From Actinomycetota bacterium (GTDB lineage: Bacteria > Actinomycetota > Actinomycetes > Nanopelagicales > Nanopelagicaceae), in NCBI GenBank assembly GCA_947459935.1, contig CANHFN010000018.1, positions 1 through 11,692 on the forward strand: DNA of 11,692 nucleotides. Direction: 5' to 3'. The notes under the pieces are model-generated. The model had not been told where the DNA came from and did not search any database. It worked only from the letters and a program-made list of their open reading frames with translations. This document shows positions 6,092 to 11,692 of the stretch, one piece after another. The position numbers were made by a program, and so were the translations under genes. The first letter of the stretch is position 1. Every line of letters starts with the position of its first letter.

Positions 6092-6101
<10 letters not shown>
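5028..6101 (+). CDS. Gfo/Idh/MocA-family NAD(P)-dependent oxidoreductase
   Basis: A 357-residue protein (from ATG 5028) with an N-terminal Rossmann fold: TIAIIGAGWRAEFY (3-16) carries the G-x-G-x-x-A dinucleotide motif. The middle has CETPPAP (92-98) where the classical family has EKP, so the usual Lys is Thr; AEQYLN (119-124) and HGYH (152-155) are candidate substrate-site residues. The C-terminal beta-sheet domain includes RIVVRGSKGEIVDD. Family members oxidise or reduce sugars, inositols and related compounds. The ETPPA version belongs, from memory, to an actinobacterial/Firmicutes subfamily without known substrate, so none is named here. I start at 5028 because TTIAIIGAG is the canonical N-terminus; ATG 4986 would add 14 residues with no ribosome-binding site. 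It is convergent with katG across a 3-bp gap. Confidence 0.85.
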
Positions 6102-8321
<2,220 letters not shown>

Positions 8322-8331
8322 TTAAAAGAGA

Positions 8332-8337
8332 TAGGCT
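8332..8337 (+). promoter_or_regulatory. Leaderless -10 box of the NAD(P)HX dehydratase gene
   Basis: TAGGCT (TANNNT) is followed by exactly 6 nt and the ATG at 8344. No Shine-Dalgarno is present. The box lies 12 bp from the outer edge of the divergent katG promoter, so the two may compete for polymerase. Confidence 0.5.
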
Positions 8338-8343
8338 TGAATT

Positions 8344-9192
8344 ATGACCAGAACAGTAAAGAAGTGGACTGCTAGAGATGCAAGTAAATGCATCATCACC
8401 CCTTCAGATCTTGACCACAAATACAGTCGGGGTGTTCTTGGTGTGATTACAGGTTCTGCCCAATACCCAGGTGCTGCAGTTCTTACCACAGCAGCGGCAT
8501 CTGCAACTGGTATTGGAATGATCCGCTTTCACAGCTCTTCAGGCTTGGCACATCTTGTCTTGCACACAACCCCATCTGTGGTTGTTCAACCTGGAAAAGT
8601 AACTGCTTGGTTAGTTGGTAGTGGAATTGAAGCAAAGAAATATTCAGAGATCACAACATGGCTACGTCATCGCTGGTTCAAGTTAACCACTTTGCAATCT
8701 GTGCCTACTGTTTTGGATGCTGGAGCACTGCATTTAGCTGGATCATTAGAGCAACCCACCTTAATCACCCCACATAGCGGTGAGCTATCAAAGCTATTAA
8801 CTGCGCGTGGAGTATCAGTCTCTGCAGAAGCAATCGAAGGAAATCCAAAAAAGTGGGTCCAAGAGGCAGCAAATGTTTTAGGTGTGACTGTTTTGCTTAA
8901 AGGTTCAATAACCTATGTAGCCAATGATTCACTATTGATCGAACTACCAACTGCCACACCATGGCTTGCCACTGCAGGATCTGGCGACGTCTTAGCGGGA
9001 ATTATCGGTGCCTTGGTTGCGACAAATACCGTTGAAATCCTTAACGATTACAACCACTTGGCTTCTGTTGCTGCAACGGGTGCATTTATTCATGCTCGCG
9101 CTGCAGATGAAGCATCAAATGGTGGACCAATTAACGCTGAAGCAATAATTATTTCGATACCAAAAGTTATGTCTGGGCTTATTAAGCGTTAA
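8344..9192 (+). CDS. nnrD: ADP/ATP-dependent NAD(P)H-hydrate dehydratase
   Basis: A 282-residue ribokinase-like enzyme that uses a nucleotide to dehydrate damaged NAD(P)HX back to NAD(P)H, a cytoplasmic metabolite-repair step. Signatures in order: KYSRGVLGVITGSAQYPGAA (26-45, matching the family K-x-x-x-G-x-V-x-x-x-x-G-S-x-x-Y-P-G-A-A block), VLDAGAL (123-129, family DADAL), TPHSGE (142-147), LLKGSITYV (184-192), and the catalytic AGSGDVLAG (211-219; Asp214 as likely base). Length fits a stand-alone dehydratase without the fused NnrE epimerase domain, so the epimerase is missing here or encoded elsewhere. The ATG 6 nt after TAGGCT suggests leaderless expression. It is divergent from katG; oxidative or heat stress links are inferred only from adjacency. 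Confidence 0.92.
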   Translation: MTRTVKKWTARDASKCIITPSDLDHKYSRGVLGVITGSAQYPGAAVLTTAAASATGIGMIRFHSSSGLAHLVLHTTPSVVVQPGKVTAWLVGSGIEAKKYSEITTWLRHRWFKLTTLQSVPTVLDAGALHLAGSLEQPTLITPHSGELSKLLTARGVSVSAEAIEGNPKKWVQEAANVLGVTVLLKGSITYVANDSLLIELPTATPWLATAGSGDVLAGIIGALVATNTVEILNDYNHLASVAATGAFIHARAADEASNGGPINAEAIIISIPKVMSGLIKR

Positions 9193-9243
9193 TTCAATCT
9201 GCACCACCGCACTTACTGCTACCTCTCAATTGATCTTGGATGC

Positions 9244-9273
9244 GTGTCAATCGAGTAACAGTAGGCGTAACTT
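9244..9273 (+). promoter_or_regulatory. Promoter of the response-regulator gene (leaderless type)
   Basis: GTGTCA (9244-9249) and TAACTT (9268-9273) are 18 bp apart, and the ATG follows 6 nt after the -10 box. This is the fullest of the leaderless promoters here, with a partial -35. Confidence 0.5.
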
Positions 9274-9279
9274 AAATAC

Positions 9280-9945
9280 ATGAGCGATCGAGTATTGCTA
9301 GTAATAGATGATGCCTTTGAATTAACTACTATTTCAAGCGCTCTAAAAATGCATGGCACAAATGTAATTGGGGAAGCTCAAAAGAAATCTTCAGCGATTC
9401 TCTTGCTGCGAAGTATGCAACCCAATGTTTTGCTGATCGATATGCATCTTTCCAATGAACACTCAATCGAAATTGCCAATGAAATTCGCAAAGAATCACC
9501 CACGATAGGTGTGGTTATCTTGGTGGCTTGCTCAGATTTAAGGCTACTCGGGGAATTAACCTGTGAGATTCCTACAGGAGCCAAAATTGTCATCAAGAAA
9601 TCAATGAACAGCGTTGCAGCTCTTTGTGATGTGATTTCAGAGTCAAGAAACTTCCTGCCAGAATCCCCCGTTACCTGGGTCAACGGCAATCAATCACTTC
9701 AGGAGAAGGCGTTAGAGAACTTAATGTCTCATCTAACTGATCTACAGATCGAAACGTTGCGCCTAGTTGCCGACGGCTTAACAAATGCTGAGATTAGCAG
9801 GATGAGATTTGTCAGTGAAAAAGCAATTGAACAGATTGTTTCCAGAATTGCAATGGTGCTTAATGTGCAGCCAGATCGCTCAAAGAACTTGCGGGTGCAA
9901 TTAGTTGGCGAATACTTCAAGTGGATTGGCGCGCCAAGACACTAG
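9280..9945 (+). CDS. LuxR-type (NarL-family) response regulator, no kinase nearby
   Basis: A 221-residue two-domain protein. The receiver domain (1-125) has the acidic pair Asp10-Asp11, the phospho-acceptor Asp54 in LLIDMHLSN, and Lys107 in IVIKKS. The conserved switch Thr/Ser after strand 4 appears replaced (ILVACSD, 80-86), so phosphorylation output may be unusual. The C-terminal DNA-binding domain (about 151-200) reads LTDLQIETLRLVADGLTNAE and continues with a recognition-helix region VSEKAIEQIVSRI, a LuxR-type helix-turn-helix. The family binds DNA as dimers after phosphorylation by a histidine kinase; none is adjacent. The ATG is placed 6 nt after a TAACTT box. The next gene starts 41 bp downstream. 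Targets are unknown; the neighbouring lysozyme is a possible one by position only. Confidence 0.85.
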   Translation: MSDRVLLVIDDAFELTTISSALKMHGTNVIGEAQKKSSAILLLRSMQPNVLLIDMHLSNEHSIEIANEIRKESPTIGVVILVACSDLRLLGELTCEIPTGAKIVIKKSMNSVAALCDVISESRNFLPESPVTWVNGNQSLQEKALENLMSHLTDLQIETLRLVADGLTNAEISRMRFVSEKAIEQIVSRIAMVLNVQPDRSKNLRVQLVGEYFKWIGAPRH

Positions 9946-9986
9946 TTGTGCTCTTCTTTGAAGTTGCAAAGGTAAAGTTCACGCCT

Positions 9987-10244
9987 ATGGAGCTGGATCA
10001 GATTCGTTCGCAGTGGAATCAGGTTCTAGACCTGCTCGAATCACAAAATCGTGTTGCCTGGATTGCTTATTTTGATGCACGTTTGAGTTCATTTGAAAAC
10101 GGAGTTTTGACCTTAGATTTTTCAGATAGTCGTAAATTTGCCACATCCCACGAATACTCAGAGACTCGTCCTAATTTAAAGGTGGCCTTAGTCGATGCCA
10201 TCAAATCAACTCTTGGTATTGATGTAGAAATTGTTGAACAATGA
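9987..10244 (+). CDS. Small protein resembling the C-terminal domain of DNA polymerase III gamma/tau
   Basis: An 85-residue soluble alpha/beta protein starting MELDQIRSQW. Its pattern W-x-x-V-L-x-x-L (10-17), R-V-A-W (22-25), a strand pair NGVLTLDF (39-46), a Lys/Phe segment, then NLKVALVDAI and LGIDVEI near the end follows the C-terminal region of actinobacterial DnaX (W-x-x-VL, R-x-x-WA, G-x-L-x-L-x-F, AL-x-x-x-LG). In DnaX this region is attached to the clamp-loader ATPase; here it stands alone. The resemblance comes from recalled patterns, not a search. I start at ATG 9987; the frame is open from 9921, but that stretch lies in the response-regulator 3' end. A TAAAGT box ends 8 nt upstream. 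The stop overlaps the lysozyme start (ATGA), implying coupled translation. Confidence 0.65.
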   Translation: MELDQIRSQWNQVLDLLESQNRVAWIAYFDARLSSFENGVLTLDFSDSRKFATSHEYSETRPNLKVALVDAIKSTLGIDVEIVEQ

Positions 10245-11692
10245 AGATAAAGATCTTTCTTCTCTCAATTTCATTAGCAATAGGTATTGTGGGAGCACCG
10301 CAGTCTCTTGCCGCCTCTTCATCTTTGACGATGTCAGTGCGACAAACACCAAGTGCCTCTGAAACCTTGCTCACTTTGTATGGAAACCTTAAGCCCAACC
10401 GTTCTGGCACTGTCGTAAAAATCCAGGTTGATACAAATGGAAAATGGACAACTACTCGTTTTTCAACAAAAGTTACAAAAGTCGGCACCTGGAAGGTTAC
10501 CGCTTTAGCTACTGCGCTCAATGCTCAGGTCCGCTATCGAGCAGTTTCTGTAATCGCTGGTAAGAGTCTTTACTCCCCCATCCGCACAATAACTGTTAAA
10601 CAACAACCAGAAATTTCTAATCAGGATCCAGCACAATTCATCGATTTAAAGGGTCCTGGCGGTCGCATTCATGGTGCTGATGTCAGTCGCTGGCAGCATC
10701 CCAACGATAAGCCAATTGATTTTGTAAAGATGTACGAAGCAGGAATGCGCTTTGTTTTTATCAAGGCGTCAGATACTCGCGAAACAGCAGATCAACTTGC
10801 AATTAAATATGCAGCTATGGATCATCATGCTGCCCAGGCAGCTGGGCTCTATACGGGTTTTTATCACTACGCAGTATTGCCTGATGTCACATCACCTGAG
10901 GACATTAAAAAGGATGCTCTAGCTCAGGCACAAAAGGTTGTCTGGAGATTGGCATCTATGGGTGGTTACTCAGATCGAGATCTGCCATATGCATTAGATC
11001 TTGAAAACAAGTGTGTTCGCTACTCCACTAGTGGTGCATGTCAAAAGTATGCAACACGTAGCGCTGTGACTTTATGGGCTTTAACTTTCCTGGCATCGCT
11101 TAAAGAAAAAACTGGACGCACTCCCATTTTGTATTCATATTCTGCCTTTCTAGAAGGTTCCATGGTTCGCTCACCTGAACTTGCACAGTACCCACTCTGG
11201 CTTGCGCAGTACTCAATAGATCCAGCCAATCCCATTAACCAGCCGGGATTAAAAGCTGGAGGATGTTATGTTCATTCCTGGACTGGCGAGAATTGTGATT
11301 CTCAGTGGACAGTGTGGCAATACTCTTCATGTGGAATTGCACCCAAGTACGGAGTTCCGGGAAGCAGACTTGATCTCAACGTTTTCCGTGGGACACCTTC
11401 ATCATTTTTGGATCTAACAACGGGAAGTTGGACACCAACTCTTGTGGATTTGATGCCACAACAAGAACCAACGGTGTTAAACATTGTCGAACAATCTTCA
11501 ACTACTACCAATAAACAGGTGAAATTTAAGGTCAATGTTCTCAGACCAAATGGCACTCCTGTTGTAACTGGAAGTGTCAAACTAGTCTTTGATAAAGCAA
11601 CAACACCGGAAGTAAAACCGATCCAAACGATTTTGCGCGAGACAAGTGGCGTGTGGACTCTGGCACTTAAAGGAGTTTTAGCGGGCACATAC
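10241..11692 (+). CDS. Secreted GH25 lysozyme (muramidase) with Ig-like domains, 3' end missing
   Basis: 484 codons are open to the window edge; the stop lies beyond it. A Sec signal peptide (MKIKIF, hydrophobic core, cleavage after LAA at 23-25) is followed by a beta-sandwich-like domain (about 28-120, with LTLYGNLKP and TGTW-like VGTWKV repeats), then a GH25 catalytic domain (about 143-385). Catalytic residues are in HGADVSRWQ (Asp147) and YALDLEN (Asp253, Glu255). Other family blocks are FVFIKASDT (171-179), GFYHYAVLP (206-214), YPLWLAQY (317-324), WTVWQYSS (356-363) and LDLNVF (377-382). GH25 enzymes cut the MurNAc-GlcNAc bond of peptidoglycan. After 410 a second Ig-like domain begins (KFKVNVLRPNGTPVVTGSVK), typical of wall or sugar contact modules. 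Cysteines at 258, 267, 342, 352 and 364 may pair. The ATG overlaps the upstream stop by 4 bp. It could act in wall remodelling or against other cells. Confidence 0.93.
   Translation, partial: MKIKIFLLSISLAIGIVGAPQSLAASSSLTMSVRQTPSASETLLTLYGNLKPNRSGTVVKIQVDTNGKWTTTRFSTKVTKVGTWKVTALATALNAQVRYRAVSVIAGKSLYSPIRTITVKQQPEISNQDPAQFIDLKGPGGRIHGADVSRWQHPNDKPIDFVKMYEAGMRFVFIKASDTRETADQLAIKYAAMDHHAAQAAGLYTGFYHYAVLPDVTSPEDIKKDALAQAQKVVWRLASMGGYSDRDLPYALDLENKCVRYSTSGACQKYATRSAVTLWALTFLASLKEKTGRTPILYSYSAFLEGSMVRSPELAQYPLWLAQYSIDPANPINQPGLKAGGCYVHSWTGENCDSQWTVWQYSSCGIAPKYGVPGSRLDLNVFRGTPSSFLDLTTGSWTPTLVDLMPQQEPTVLNIVEQSSTTTNKQVKFKVNVLRPNGTPVVTGSVKLVFDKATTPEVKPIQTILRETSGVWTLALKGVLAGTY

Noticed and set aside
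9181..9193. ATTAA-GCG-TTAAT palindrome at the nnrD stop as a terminator
   Set aside because: The stem is all AT, only 5 bp, with no T tract; it is likely chance.
9921..9986. Extension of the DnaX-C-like protein upstream to ATG 9921
   Set aside because: It lies inside the response-regulator 3' end and gives a hydrophobic leader with no link to the domain pattern.
11302..11688. Minus-strand open frame opposite the lysozyme gene
   Set aside because: It is antisense to a well-supported GH25 gene, has no ribosome-binding site and resembles no family; the same applies to 10201-10521.

Overview
The window is a low-to-moderate GC stretch of a bacterial chromosome. It most resembles a streamlined freshwater actinobacterium of the acI/Nanopelagicales type. 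That assignment is inference from gene content: a heterodimeric CrtYc/CrtYd lycopene cyclase next to a Brp/Blh beta-carotene dioxygenase, a KatG catalase-peroxidase, short intergenic gaps, and several genes without Shine-Dalgarno sequences that carry a TANNNT box 5-6 nt before the start codon, as in actinobacterial leaderless transcripts. No marker gene in the window fixes the taxon.

Layout, left to right. (1) 1-131: the 3' end of a cold-shock protein gene and a strong bidirectional terminator. (2) 135-1686, minus strand: a two-gene unit of Brp/Blh dioxygenase followed by a secreted M23 peptidase. (3) 1738-2414, plus strand, divergent from blh by 51 bp: crtYc and crtYd, overlapping by 4 bp. 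Together the divergent genes encode lycopene -> beta-carotene -> retinal, the chromophore supply for a rhodopsin; neither the rhodopsin nor crtE/B/I lies in the window. (4) 2428-2501: a tRNA gene with anticodon CAT, 13 bp after crtYd. (5) 2502-3874: an islet with two minus-strand genes, a small secreted protein and a lipoprotein. It is closed at 3875-3915 by an imperfect repeat (37/41) of the 3' half of that tRNA, including 23 identical bases. This is the expected footprint of integration at a tRNA 3' end, although no integrase is present. (6) 4044-6101, plus strand: a four-cysteine secreted protein, a bacterial PH-domain protein and a Gfo/Idh/MocA-type oxidoreductase. (7) 6105-8258, minus strand: katG, convergent with the oxidoreductase across a 3-bp gap. 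(8) 8344-9192: NAD(P)HX dehydratase, divergent from katG. (9) 9280-11692, plus strand: a LuxR-type response regulator without a kinase, a free-standing 85-residue protein resembling the C-terminal domain of actinobacterial DNA polymerase III gamma/tau, and, overlapping it by ATGA, a secreted GH25 lysozyme that runs off the window.

The observations most worth following are the tRNA-bounded islet, the repeated leaderless-promoter spacing, the divergent retinal module with a palindrome in its control region, and the solo DnaX-C-like protein next to a muramidase. I see no CRISPR array, insertion sequence, rRNA or recognisable defence system. I do not claim a demonstrated new system; the islet cargo is the least explained part.
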